Source of the DNA: Terribacillus sp. FSL K6-0262
GTDB taxonomy: Bacteria; Bacillota; Bacilli; Bacillales; Amphibacillaceae
Reading direction: 5' to 3'
DNA length: 64,000 nucleotides
Assembly: GCF_037977385.1 (NCBI RefSeq)
Contig: NZ_CP150277.1
Coordinates: forward strand, 1,899,001 to 1,963,000
The notes beneath the pieces were generated by a model, which searched no databases, had not been told where the DNA came from, and saw nothing but the letters and a program-made list of their open reading frames with translations. Below are positions 27,494 through 35,773 of the stretch, piece after piece. Within the stretch, counting starts at the first letter, position 1; the number at the start of each line of letters is the position of its first letter. Made by a program: the position numbers and the translations under genes.

Positions 27494-28537
27494 CTAATTT
27501 ACTTGAATATGACCAGCATTACCTGAAATGACCTCGCCGATTCGCGACGCAGCAATATGGTTATCCTGAAGGTCCTGCAGCAGCGCATCTGCTTCCGCTT
27601 TCGGGACACTCATCAGCAGCCCGCCGGACGTCACCGCATCCGCGAGAATATATTGATCGATTTGATCCAATTCCTCCGAGAAAGTGACATTGCCTTTCAC
27701 ATGATTAAAGTTATTTTTCGTACCGCCAGGAATGGCACCAGTCTCCGCCAGCTCACGAACTCGAGGGAGGACGGGGATATCGTTAAAGGAAAGGACGATC
27801 TCTTGTCCGCTTTCCCGCGCCATTTCCGTCGTATGACCAAGCAATCCGAAACCAGTCACATCGGTGCATGCATGTACGGTATACCTCTGCATCGTTTCCG
27901 AGGCCACCTTGTTCAACGTTGCCATCACCTTCGTCACGTTGGCAATCTCGCCTTCATCCAATAAGCCCCGTTTCAAAGAAGTCGTATAAATCCCGACACC
28001 AATCGGCTTCGTCAAGATCAGCTGATCCCCAGGCTTGGCACCGGCATTGGTCTGAATTTTATCCGGATGCACCGTACCAGTGACAGACAGACCGAATTTC
28101 GGCTCCTGATCATCGATGGAATGACCGCCGACCAAGGTAACATTCGCCTCGCGAAGCTTATCACTGGCACCCCGCAGAATATCGGCCAGAATCGACTTAT
28201 CCAAATTGGCAATCGGGAACGCCACAATATTCAGCGCCGTAAGCGGCGTACCGCCCATCGCATACACATCACTAATCGCATTCGCCGCCGCAATCTGCCC
28301 AAAATCATAAGGATCATCCACGATCGGCGTAAAGAAATCAACCGTCTGCACCAGCGCCGTTGTGTCATTCAGTTTATACACACCAGCGTCATCCCCGGTT
28401 TCAAGACCAACGATAAGATTCGGATCTTTTACAGCAGGAGGGAGGGTGCGCAATACTTGATCAAGATCGGCAGGGCCGATTTTGCAGCCACAGCCACCTT
28501 TTGTGGTTAGGGAGGTGAGTTTTATTGGGTTTGGCAT
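27494..28537 (-). CDS. selD: Selenide, water dikinase SelD
   Basis: 347 residues; makes selenophosphate from selenide and ATP. The N-terminal catalytic loop GGCGCK has Cys16 at the position that is Cys or Sec in the family, and Lys19. Mg/ATP-binding GLETGDDAGVY and the glycine-rich VGGHSIDDQEPKFGLSV follow. It is the Cys form, so no selenocysteine machinery is needed for it. First gene of the selD-selU operon. Confidence 0.93.
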   Translation of the reverse strand: MPNPIKLTSLTTKGGCGCKIGPADLDQVLRTLPPAVKDPNLIVGLETGDDAGVYKLNDTTALVQTVDFFTPIVDDPYDFGQIAAANAISDVYAMGGTPLTALNIVAFPIANLDKSILADILRGASDKLREANVTLVGGHSIDDQEPKFGLSVTGTVHPDKIQTNAGAKPGDQLILTKPIGVGIYTTSLKRGLLDEGEIANVTKVMATLNKVASETMQRYTVHACTDVTGFGLLGHTTEMARESGQEIVLSFNDIPVLPRVRELAETGAIPGGTKNNFNHVKGNVTFSEELDQIDQYILADAVTSGGLLMSVPKAEADALLQDLQDNHIAASRIGEVISGNAGHIQVN

Positions 28538-28756
28538 TTAGCTCTATCCTTTCTCATATTGCTTATTGGCTCTTATAGGTTGCTATTCATAATCTTTTTA
28601 TCTCTAACATGTTGACATAATCTATTTTAACATTGTTTAACAACGGGAGTGCAAGTTAGGCATTTTGATTATTTTAAGGTGCGATCAATACAATTAGTAG
28701 AAATCATTTCTATTCTTCATTCGCAGGAAAGTAAATCAGAAGAAGGATATTAGCTG
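28538..28756. other. Intergenic region upstream of selD
   Basis: Roughly 220 AT-rich bases holding the selD promoter on the minus strand; no gene recognised here. Confidence 0.4.
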
Positions 28757-28897
28757 ATGATTAAAAAACTAGTCAAAAGTTTATCTGAAGAATTGAAAAG
28801 GAAGACGAGGGAGGAGGTAGCGTATAAAATATATAGCCCATTCTGTAGGCTACTGTCATTATTTATTGGAGAAAATATGACTTTAACAAAAAAATAG
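28757..28897 (+). CDS. Possible 46-residue basic small protein
   Basis: ATG at 28757 preceded at eight bases by AGAAGGA; ends TAG at the start of a terminator. Product starts MIKKLVKSLSEELKRK, a positively charged amphipathic helix, then a short hydrophobic part with one Cys (PFCRLLSLF) and a KK tail. No family recognised. A good ribosome site and an abutting terminator support a real gene. Confidence 0.45.
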   Translation: MIKKLVKSLSEELKRKTREEVAYKIYSPFCRLLSLFIGENMTLTKK

Positions 28898-28923
28898 CCA
28901 TCTCTCGAATATGAGAATGGCTA
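28895..28923. terminator. Terminator, bidirectional
   Basis: TAGCCAT-TCTC / GAGA-ATGGCTA arms with A/T runs on the outside; on the minus strand TTTTTTT follows, serving the BASS transporter gene. Confidence 0.7.
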
Positions 28924-28944
28924 ACTATGAACTACGCTATTTCA

Positions 28945-29910
28945 CTAAGATATTTGTTCTTTAGCAAATTTCTCCTTCTCTTCCACCCCCATCCTCGCAA
29001 AAACATTAGCCAAAATAGACCCCGAAATATTATGCCAAACGCTGAAGATGGCACTTGGTACAGCGGCCAGCGGGGAGAAATGCGCTGTTGCCAGCTGTGC
29101 GCCCAGTCCTGAGTTTTGCATGCCGATTTCAATGGCGGCTGTCTTGCTTTTTGGCAGATCCATTCGCAGGAGCTTGGCAAAGGCGAAGCCAAGCAGGTAG
29201 CCAAGTGCATTATGGAGGACGACGACGCCGAAGATGGCGAGACCGGTCTGTGCGATCTGCTCCTGGCTATTGGAAACGACGGCTGCCACGATGCCGATGA
29301 TGGCAATGGCGGATACAAGCGGGAGTGCTTTGACGCTTGCGGTTGCCTGTTTGTTGAAGAAGCGTTTCACCAATAAGCCCAAGACGATTGGGATGATGAC
29401 GACGTTCACGATCGAAAGAAATAAGGAGACAGGGCTGACTTCGATCCATTCGCTGGCAAATAAAAGAATGAGTGCAGGTGTTACAATCGGCGCCAAGACG
29501 GTTGTGACGGCGGTGGAAGTCACGGATAATGGCACATCGCCTTTGGCCAGGAAGGTCATGACATTGGAGGATGTCCCGCCTGGGCAGCATCCTACGAGAA
29601 TGACGCCGACAGCTACTTCGGGAGATAGCTGAAGACCTTTAGCCAATGCAAAAGCGAGCAGCGGCATGATCAGGAACTGTCCGGCAACGACCGCAAACAC
29701 TTCCAATGGGCGCTTTACCACGCCTTTAAAGTCACCTGCGGACAATGTCAGCCCCATTCCAAACATAATGATACCCAACAGCGGGGTAATATAAGGGACG
29801 ATCCATGTGAAGCCTTCCGGCAGCAGGAAGGCGACCACCGCAAATAAAATGACCCAATACGCAAAGGTACTTCCGACAAACTGGCTGAATCGTTCTAAAG
29901 TTTTCATCAT
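28945..29910 (-). CDS. Bile acid:sodium symporter family transporter
   Basis: 321-residue membrane protein of the BASS/YocS type with about nine to ten helices. Family landmarks: MFGMGLTLSAGDFKGV (about 51-66), CCPGGTSSNVMTFLAKGDVPLSVT (about 108-131) and the cross-over helix region EIGMQNSGLGAQLA (about 263-277), all involved in sodium binding. Substrates in bacteria include keto acids such as pantoate or pyruvate; not determinable here. A GAGGTGG site precedes two ATGs. Confidence 0.88.
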   Translation of the reverse strand: MMKTLERFSQFVGSTFAYWVILFAVVAFLLPEGFTWIVPYITPLLGIIMFGMGLTLSAGDFKGVVKRPLEVFAVVAGQFLIMPLLAFALAKGLQLSPEVAVGVILVGCCPGGTSSNVMTFLAKGDVPLSVTSTAVTTVLAPIVTPALILLFASEWIEVSPVSLFLSIVNVVIIPIVLGLLVKRFFNKQATASVKALPLVSAIAIIGIVAAVVSNSQEQIAQTGLAIFGVVVLHNALGYLLGFAFAKLLRMDLPKSKTAAIEIGMQNSGLGAQLATAHFSPLAAVPSAIFSVWHNISGSILANVFARMGVEEKEKFAKEQIS

Positions 29911-30038
29911 CCACCTCTTCCTTCACTGTTTGTCAGATTGTATAACACATTTATATAAATTTCAATATTATTATTTTTCTGATAAATATAACAGGGGATG
30001 CTGTGCAATTTTATTTGTGCAGCATCTTTTTTATCTTT

Positions 30039-30626
30039 TCATTTAGAAGTTTCCTTCATCAAGGAAGAGTGATAGTGCAATAGATTGATGATCCTTCTGG
30101 CCATCTCGGACGGCGTCGCATCATAGTCGGCTTTGATCCATTCCAGTATCCAGCCATAAATGCCATAAGCGCGGTAGTGTGCGAAATATGGGGCATTGAT
30201 TTCGGAAGCTTTTTCCCCTATGAAGGAAGATCGATTCTGGAATACATCTTTCAGCACATTTAATAAGGCCTCGCGTATTCCTGGTATCCGATCTTCTATC
30301 ACAAGCAGGTCGTAGTAATGCCGATTATCCTTCATATACTGAAAAACATCGGTTTCATCCGGACTCATCTTCGTTAAGTCGAGTATCGGATTATTGCGAA
30401 CGGGTTTGAAGAATTCATAAGAAAAATGCTCCATCTCCATCTCGATCATTTCTTTGGCTAATTGCTCTTTGCCATCGTAATGGACATAAAAGGTGGTGCG
30501 GTTGTAATTGGCTTCCTCGACGATGTCCTTAACCTTCACTTTCGAATAGCCTTTCTCGGATACTAGCTTTTGGAATGCGGCTATGAGCGTGGATTTTGTC
30601 CGTTCAATTCGGCGATCTATTTTCAT
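30039..30626 (-). CDS. TetR/AcrR-family regulator
   Basis: 195 residues with an N-terminal helix-turn-helix (KSTLIAAFQKLVSEKGYSKVKVKDIVEEANYNRTTFYVHY, about 11-52) and a helical ligand domain. Preceded by GAGGGAAT. It is divergent from an alcohol dehydrogenase gene, and a near-perfect palindrome overlaps that gene's promoter, so it most likely represses the dehydrogenase. Confidence 0.88.
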   Translation of the reverse strand: MKIDRRIERTKSTLIAAFQKLVSEKGYSKVKVKDIVEEANYNRTTFYVHYDGKEQLAKEMIEMEMEHFSYEFFKPVRNNPILDLTKMSPDETDVFQYMKDNRHYYDLLVIEDRIPGIREALLNVLKDVFQNRSSFIGEKASEINAPYFAHYRAYGIYGWILEWIKADYDATPSEMARRIINLLHYHSSLMKETSK

Positions 30627-30778
30627 ATTATTCCCTCACTAAATTCGCTAGTCATGAATTTTAGACATTTTAAATTTTTTGTTGAAAAACTATACACAAC
30701 TATTGTCATAGTTGAAAACCCATACATTTTCAGTTTTTTAGTGATTGAAACGCTGTTTTCTGATTCTTTATACTTAGC

Positions 30779-30806
30779 TTGATTATATTATAAAACGTTT
30801 TAATAT
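30779..30806 (+). promoter_or_regulatory. Promoter of the alcohol dehydrogenase gene
   Basis: TTGATT, 16 bases, TAATAT, overlapped by the palindrome at 30782-30809. Confidence 0.55.
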
Positions 30807-30809
30807 AAT
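30782..30809. promoter_or_regulatory. Palindromic operator, probable TetR site
   Basis: 28-bp near-perfect palindrome centred on AAAACGTTTT with ATTATATTA and TAATATAAT flanks, located between the -35 and -10 of the adjacent dehydrogenase gene. Confidence 0.65.
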
Positions 30810-30837
30810 TGAAAAATGTATGACTGGGGGAATTGGG

Positions 30838-31947
30838 ATGGAAATCCAAGCAATGCTGACTACGGAAGAAAGCAATTTCAAAAGACAAACACTGCAGCTG
30901 GAGGATCCGAAGGCTGATGAAGTGTTGGTAAGGGTCATTGCTTCCGGTGTTTGTCACACGGATGCAACGGTTCTGGATGGCTCGCTGCCCGTACCATATC
31001 CAGCGGTACTGGGGCATGAAGGTTCAGGGATCGTCGAAAAAGTAGGCAGCAATGTCACGACGGTTGAACCAGGGGATCATGTCGTACTTGGATTCAGTTA
31101 TTGCGGTCATTGCGATAACTGCTTGGAAGGTAATGCAGGCGGCTGTGAGAACATCATGGAGCTTAACTTTGCGGGTAAAAACAAATATGGTGTATCACCA
31201 ATTCATACAGAAGATGATCAAGAAGTATCGCAATTCTTCGGTCAATCTTCCTTCGCGACATATAGCACGGTGGATGAGAAGAACGTGGTGAAGGTGGATA
31301 AGAGCGCGGATCTTCGTTTGCTGGGCCCGCTTGGCTGCGGTCTGATGACTGGCAGCGGTACCGTCTTTAACGCCCTGGCTCCAGAAGCTGGCAAGAGTTT
31401 TGTCGTATTCGGTACCGGAGCTGTAGGGCTGGCAGGGATGATGGCGGCGAAAATCGCTGGCTGCCATCCGATCATCGCGGTTGATATCCATGACAGCCGT
31501 TTGGAATTGGCGAAAGAGCTTGGCGCGACCCATACAATCAATAGCAAGAACGAAGATGCTGCCGAGAAAATCAAAGAAATCACTGGCAAAGGTGCACATT
31601 ACTCCTTGGAAACAACAGGTGTTCCGGAAGTGACACTGGCTGCGATCCGCTGCCTGCGTGTCAAAGGGGAATGTGCAACCGTTGCGGTTGGTAAGCGTGA
31701 CCTGACGATCAACGTCACCGATGAAATCATGACAAAAGCCATCACATTGAAAGGTGTCGTCGAAGGCGATGCTGTACCGCAATTGATCATTCCGAAACTG
31801 GTGAAGTTCTATGAAAATGGTCAATTCCCATTCGATAAATTGGTGAAATTCTATGAAATGGATGATATCCAACAAGCATTCGAGGATTCTGCTAATGGAT
31901 CCACTATCAAACCGATCCTGATCATCGACAAAGAATATCAAGCTTGA
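30838..31947 (+). CDS. Zinc-dependent alcohol dehydrogenase (aryl/benzyl alcohol type)
   Basis: 369 residues from ATG 30838 (GGGGGAA upstream; an ATG at 30820 is less likely). Catalytic zinc Cys39, His60, Glu61; structural zinc Cys89, Cys92, Cys95, Cys103; NAD motif GTGAVGLAG. LGHEGSGIVEKVG and FSYCGHCDNCLEGN fit the class III/benzyl-alcohol dehydrogenase group. Divergent TetR gene suggests induction by an alcohol, aldehyde or phenolic. Confidence 0.88.
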   Translation: MEIQAMLTTEESNFKRQTLQLEDPKADEVLVRVIASGVCHTDATVLDGSLPVPYPAVLGHEGSGIVEKVGSNVTTVEPGDHVVLGFSYCGHCDNCLEGNAGGCENIMELNFAGKNKYGVSPIHTEDDQEVSQFFGQSSFATYSTVDEKNVVKVDKSADLRLLGPLGCGLMTGSGTVFNALAPEAGKSFVVFGTGAVGLAGMMAAKIAGCHPIIAVDIHDSRLELAKELGATHTINSKNEDAAEKIKEITGKGAHYSLETTGVPEVTLAAIRCLRVKGECATVAVGKRDLTINVTDEIMTKAITLKGVVEGDAVPQLIIPKLVKFYENGQFPFDKLVKFYEMDDIQQAFEDSANGSTIKPILIIDKEYQA

Positions 31948-31980
31948 ACAGTTCGATATTCTATTGGTCATCCAAGTTGC

Positions 31981-32010
31981 AAAAGGCTGGAGGAATCCAG
32001 CCTTTTTTAT
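31981..32010 (+). terminator. Intrinsic terminator
   Basis: AAGGCTGGA-GGAA-TCCAGCCTT stem followed by a T-run. Confidence 0.9.
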
Positions 32011-32204
32011 TTTGTATAAAAGGAAGCGTTGGCTGTAATCGTTCCTGTTTAGAAAATTGCTTTACCGTTCATATTCAGTTCATATGGCCCCCTATACTCC
32101 ATTTAGAGCTTGGAAGTACTTCTGATGAAATCTGCTGATAACCAGGAGGATCACTAATATGAAAACAGTTGATATAGACAGCGTGCATCTTTGGATATGG
32201 CATT

Positions 32205-32374
32205 GCCATTGTAAAAATAAAGGATACCGGGATAGGAATGGATGAGGAGGCAATCCTGCATATGTTCGAGTGATTTTATAAGGCTGATGAATCCAGGACT
32301 CGCAATGCTGGCGGGAATGGTCTGGGACTTTCCATAGTCAGGGAAATAATCGACTTGCATAAAGGGAGGATTGA
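32205..32374 (+). pseudogene. Histidine kinase ATPase-domain fragment
   Basis: Plus-strand codons read KIKDTGIGMDEEAILHMFE, stop, FYKADESR, then [22 protein letters not shown]: the G1, F and G2 boxes of a HATPase_c domain. The stop is TGA where CGA (Arg) is expected, and everything before the N-box and after the domain is missing. A 28-codon reading frame with a good AGGAGG site starts at 32159 in another frame and may be a second remnant. Confidence 0.75.
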
Positions 32375-32584
32375 GACACGTACCAATTGCCCGTATTCGT
32401 TAGTAAACGCCCAATATACACGTTCCCCAAAACCAATGTCAACTACTACGTTCGGTTGTCGATAGCCAGACAAATCACCACCATTGACTTCAAGGATATC
32501 GTATCCCGGAAACGCTTCTTCCTCTTCCCGATAGGCGATTGGCCTGGGTACTATAAGTAGACCCCTTTCTGCAGAAACATCCAC
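32375..32584 (-). pseudogene. Truncated DNA/RNA non-specific endonuclease (N-terminal part)
   Basis: Minus-strand frame with [16 protein letters not shown] and [20 protein letters not shown], which I recognise as the region preceding the catalytic domain in a secreted non-specific nuclease family of bacilli. The reading breaks off right where the histidine kinase fragment begins, so the catalytic part is absent. No signal peptide or ribosome site is visible. Confidence 0.5.
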
Positions 32585-32630
32585 GCTGCAGCGTGTTCAA
32601 ATTATTTTTAAAGAAGGAGACAATAAAAAA

Positions 32631-32849
32631 ATGCAAAATACCAACGATAATTTTATTTCAGTTCTTGCTTTGGCTTTTCTACCGGAGATTTTCGGAAAAG
32701 ATCTTAACTTACTAAGAGATTTCCTGGTTCACTTCATTAGTACATATCCGGTTCTTTCGCTGTCTGTTGCACTAAATGTGATATTGATTTGGCAACTATA
32801 CCAAAAACGCAGTAACAAAAGTGATCCACTACATAAAAATTTGACATGA
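32631..32849 (+). CDS. Small membrane-anchored peptide
   Basis: 72 residues, AAGAAGGAG ribosome site. One clear hydrophobic helix (about 38-57, STYPVLSLSVALNVILIW) followed by a basic, polar tail. No family recognised. AT-rich, in the decayed island. Confidence 0.5.
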   Translation: MQNTNDNFISVLALAFLPEIFGKDLNLLRDFLVHFISTYPVLSLSVALNVILIWQLYQKRSNKSDPLHKNLT

Positions 32850-32946
32850 TGAAAAGCTACTATTGAGAAGCCGGCGCGAAGGTGATAGCCGTACAGTCCG
32901 TGATTATCGAGCTATTTTAGGGCTGCCGCTCGAAGAAAATTTTACG

Positions 32947-33123
32947 TTATTTTCCTTTCTTATCTACATTTCTTTTAATCAATAAAACTATCGCAGCTAT
33001 TAAAAGAACAATTACAGATATCGTATCTTCTAAAATTGTATTTTCTGAAACTAAATTAGTAATAATCGATATAGCCAATAAAGTCAGAAAGATAATATAT
33101 GCATATTTGGAAATAAAATTCAA
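32947..33123 (-). CDS. Small two-helix membrane protein, TTG start
   Basis: 58 residues on the minus strand from TTG at 33123 with GGAGGG six bases upstream. Two hydrophobic helices (about 7-22 and 31-48) and a basic tail (KRNVDKKGK). Not recognised. The strong ribosome site supports translation. Confidence 0.55.
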   Translation of the reverse strand: MNFISKYAYIIFLTLLAISIITNLVSENTILEDTISVIVLLIAAIVLLIKRNVDKKGK

Positions 33124-33387
33124 AAAAATCCCTCCAAACCATTTATTTACATAAATAACTATGTTATGTCGTTACCGTAACATCTTCCCATATATTGGGC
33201 AATAACGATGTATTTCTGCAGTAGGACTTGCTATACTTTCAAACTCCCTTCCTATTGCTAAACTCACTAAGGCAAAAGCGGCAGGTCCAGAGACAAAAAG
33301 AGCACTATTAGTAGGAAGTGTCTACTCAGCATGCTTTGAATAGTTACATAGAAAAATAACTGCTGCACCGATCCTGATATGCAATAA
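33124..33387. other. Unassigned AT-rich stretch
   Basis: About 260 bases. A short plus-strand reading (about 33231-33349, KAKAAGPETKRALLVGS) ends in a stop without a start signal and may be a remnant. Nothing else seen. Confidence 0.35.
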
Positions 33388-33418
33388 AAAACCTTCCGTA
33401 ACTTCTCGGAAGGTTTTA
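33388..33418. terminator. Bidirectional terminator after mazF
   Basis: AACCTTCCG / CGGAAGGTT arms with A and T runs on either side. Confidence 0.75.
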
Positions 33419-33766
33419 TTGTAAGTATGTGGCGACCTTAGCAAGACACTCTTCCACAACCTCTGCAGGCGCAGGGCCGATAACTTTAATGTTTCTGGCT
33501 TTCCAGTCTAATGATTTAATTTGATCGGATAAAATAACACCCGTAACTGGATTTCCTGAAGGAACAGGAAATCCACCTTCAGGTAATGCTACTTCGAATG
33601 GATAGCCTTTTTCTTGATTAGTTATCGGGCATACAACTGCAAAGCCTGTTTTGTCATTGAAGTTCTTAGGTGATAGAACGATTCCCGTCCTACGGCCTGC
33701 TTGTTCGTGTCCTGCTTGTGGATTGAAGTTTATTACGATTAAATCGCCACGATCAGGTGTTTCCAT
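33416..33766 (-). CDS. mazF: MazF-type mRNA interferase toxin
   Basis: 116-residue PemK/MazF toxin, a ribosome-independent endoribonuclease. Landmarks: GDLIVINFNPQAGHEQAGRRTGIVLSP at the start (active Arg in GRRTG) and the conserved VVCPITNQEKGYPFEV. Length typical. Its ATG overlaps the antitoxin stop by one base, so translation is coupled. It sits in a decayed island, where toxin-antitoxin pairs commonly persist. Confidence 0.93.
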   Translation of the reverse strand: METPDRGDLIVINFNPQAGHEQAGRRTGIVLSPKNFNDKTGFAVVCPITNQEKGYPFEVALPEGGFPVPSGNPVTGVILSDQIKSLDWKARNIKVIGPAPAEVVEECLAKVATYLQ

Positions 33767-34020
33767 TAAATCAATTCATTCCCCTCTGTTCCTAAATCAA
33801 TTTCTTTATGTGTATTTTCTGGTGTGATTCCTGAAAGAAGCTCATCTAATGAATATTTCTTACGGGCTTTTTTCGGAACTAAAGTGATTGTTCCTTCGTT
33901 AGTTTCCACTCTCAATTCCATTAAAGATCCTTGATCAATATGAACTTTTTCAGCAACATCCTTCGGGATTCTTACTGCTAAACTGTTTCCCCATTTCTGA
34001 ACAGTTGTGGCACCTGCCAT
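33766..34020 (-). CDS. mazE: MazE-type antitoxin
   Basis: 84 residues from the ATG at 34020 with AGGAGG upstream: an N-terminal AbrB-like swapped hairpin (TTVQKWGNSLAVRIPKDVAEK) and an acidic C-terminal tail that neutralises MazF. A longer form of 119 residues from ATG 34128 also has a ribosome site (AGGAGTGG) and would add a Lys/Glu-rich N-terminus; I cannot exclude it. Confidence 0.88.
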   Translation of the reverse strand: MAGATTVQKWGNSLAVRIPKDVAEKVHIDQGSLMELRVETNEGTITLVPKKARKKYSLDELLSGITPENTHKEIDLGTEGNELI

Positions 34021-34150
34021 GATTGTAGTTCCTCCTAGTGTTAGTCCTTTTTCCTTCGTCTCTTTGCTTTTCTTCTCTGTTTGGTTAACTTCGTTTTTGT
34101 TCTTCTCATTTGAATCTTGTGTATTCATTATACCACTCCTGTTCATTTTT

Positions 34151-34169
34151 GTATATACATAGTATATAC
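34151..34169. promoter_or_regulatory. Palindromic operator upstream of mazE
   Basis: GTATATACATAGTATATAC: two copies of GTATATAC around a three-base centre, about 25 bases before the longer mazE start. A likely MazE/MazEF autoregulatory site. Confidence 0.5.
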
Positions 34170-34265
34170 GTGAGTGATGCTTTAGATACCTATTAAAGGT
34201 GTCCAAGATGAGAAAAAAACAAAATAACACAGGCGCATACAGTACGCTTACTAAGGTTAACTACC

Positions 34266-34990
34266 TTAAAAAATGAAAATTAATGCGCCACAGGGCTCTC
34301 TAGCAACACAGTAAAGTCCTTTTTTGTGCTTATGAATAGAAAAATCCCCTAAAAGGAGATTAGATAATCCATTTTTCAAAGGAAGGTATTCGTAAATACC
34401 CCTTGCTATTAGGTTCCGATACTTAACTATTCCTTGAAATCCAGGATTTAGATATATAAAGTCTTTTGTTTCCTTTGATACGTGCTGCCGATACTCATCA
34501 TAAAGTCTCTTCTTGTCTCCAGGCCTCATGAACTCCAACATTCCTGCAGGAAATCCATCCTGGAAGGACAGCAGCAAGCTAATCTTATTCTTCCGTATGC
34601 CCGTAATGAAGACATTCTCATATTGATAGTTGATTACTTTTAGCCAGTTGTGTAATCTGGTTCCTGGCTTATAGAAGGAATCAGCTTTCTTCAGTACAAT
34701 TCCCTCTAATGATTGGGTTTTAGTGAGCTCATATAGCGCCTCACCTTGTCCCTCAAAGTACCGGACAAACACAAACAAATCGTTGCTTGGAAGTATTCGC
34801 TCCAGCAGTTCTTTTCGCTCTATTAAGGGCTTCAGCATGACGCTTTTCCCCTCATAATAGAGAATATCAAAGACGCAATAGATCTGATTTAGATGATAGA
34901 AAACGGGACATAACTGCCTCAAAGTCTGGCTTATCATCCGTACCAGGTACAATGATTTCTCCATTTAACCATACTATAATAAAAAGAGGA
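34266..34990 (-). pseudogene. Frameshifted, truncated ATP-dependent DNA ligase
   Basis: Minus strand. The frame ending at 34266 has FDILYYEGKSVML (motif III-like) and LEGIVLKKADSFYKPG (motif IV/V, with the SxxxKPGxR-like end). The region just upstream, about 34915-34985, reads LNGEIIVPGTDDKPDFEAVM in another frame, so a frameshift near 34915 splits the adenylation domain. The KxDG lysine motif is absent. Intact relatives are about 270 residues, such as SP-beta YoqV. Non-functional as a ligase. Confidence 0.75.
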
Positions 34991-35124
34991 TAATATGTTT
35001 ATTATATGACCTATTATTCTCTTTGCTGGGTACATATGGAATGAGTGCAATGCTAGCTATTCTACTGTCACCTTTACTTATTCTAAACTTCTTCTTAAAG
35101 CTATTCTTATGACCACAGCACAAA

Positions 35125-35773
35125 ATGTTAGTTAAAGAAGAAAGCATTGTAGATGAACTTCTAACGTATAAATGTAATACTGGCGATAATAATGCCATTT
35201 ACTCTGAAGAAGCAAGAGAATATTTAAACCGAATCCCTACCCTAAATGACCAGTTATTCCTAATAGGAGTAACTGATGCAGACGAACTATATGCACTGTT
35301 ACCTCGGCCGTTTGGTGTTCCTATACACGGAGACCTACATAACAAACTTTTCTGCAAACACTTAAATATACACAAATTTCACAGTCAGAAGGATAAAATT
35401 CCTGGATGTGTTAGGTATTCCGGATACTTTCATTGCTGAGATAGAAACAAATCCTGAGATAGATGATATTGATATAGAAAAATATGATTCATATCGTTTT
35501 AAATACTTTATAGAAGCTAGTAATATGTCTGATTTATTGAATGCTTTCTCTATCTATGCGACAAATGATCAGTACAAGAGTTATGTCAGCATTGTACAGA
35601 ATCATTTTTTTACCGATATGTCTGAGATTAAAAAGAAATTAAGAAATTGCATCGATAAAGAGCAATTCAATACATTAAAAAATGAATTAAATAGATACGA
35701 AAATATAACTAACCAGAGCATTGTAAGAAGTATCTGGGAAGGCAAAAATTCGAACAACATTGAAGGATATTAA
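35125..35773 (+). pseudogene. Frameshifted gene of unknown function
   Basis: Two reading frames, 35125-35439 and 35408-35773, appear to be one gene: the first ends shortly after HKF and the second continues FLDVLGIPDTFIAEIE upstream of its own ATG. Joined, the product would be about 215 residues, acidic, largely helical towards the C-terminus (SEIKKKLRNCIDKEQFNTLKNELNRYEN). No family recognised. A sequencing error is the main alternative to true decay. Confidence 0.5.

Noticed and set aside
30003..30033. Hairpin GATGCTGTGCA/TGTGCAGCATC with T-run
   Set aside because: The T-run follows on the plus strand, whereas both flanking genes are on the minus strand; no plus-strand gene ends there, so I did not call it as a gene terminator.
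35125..35773. Two overlapping independent genes
   Set aside because: The second frame reads naturally upstream of its ATG and the first ends abruptly in low-quality codons; a single frameshifted gene explains both better.
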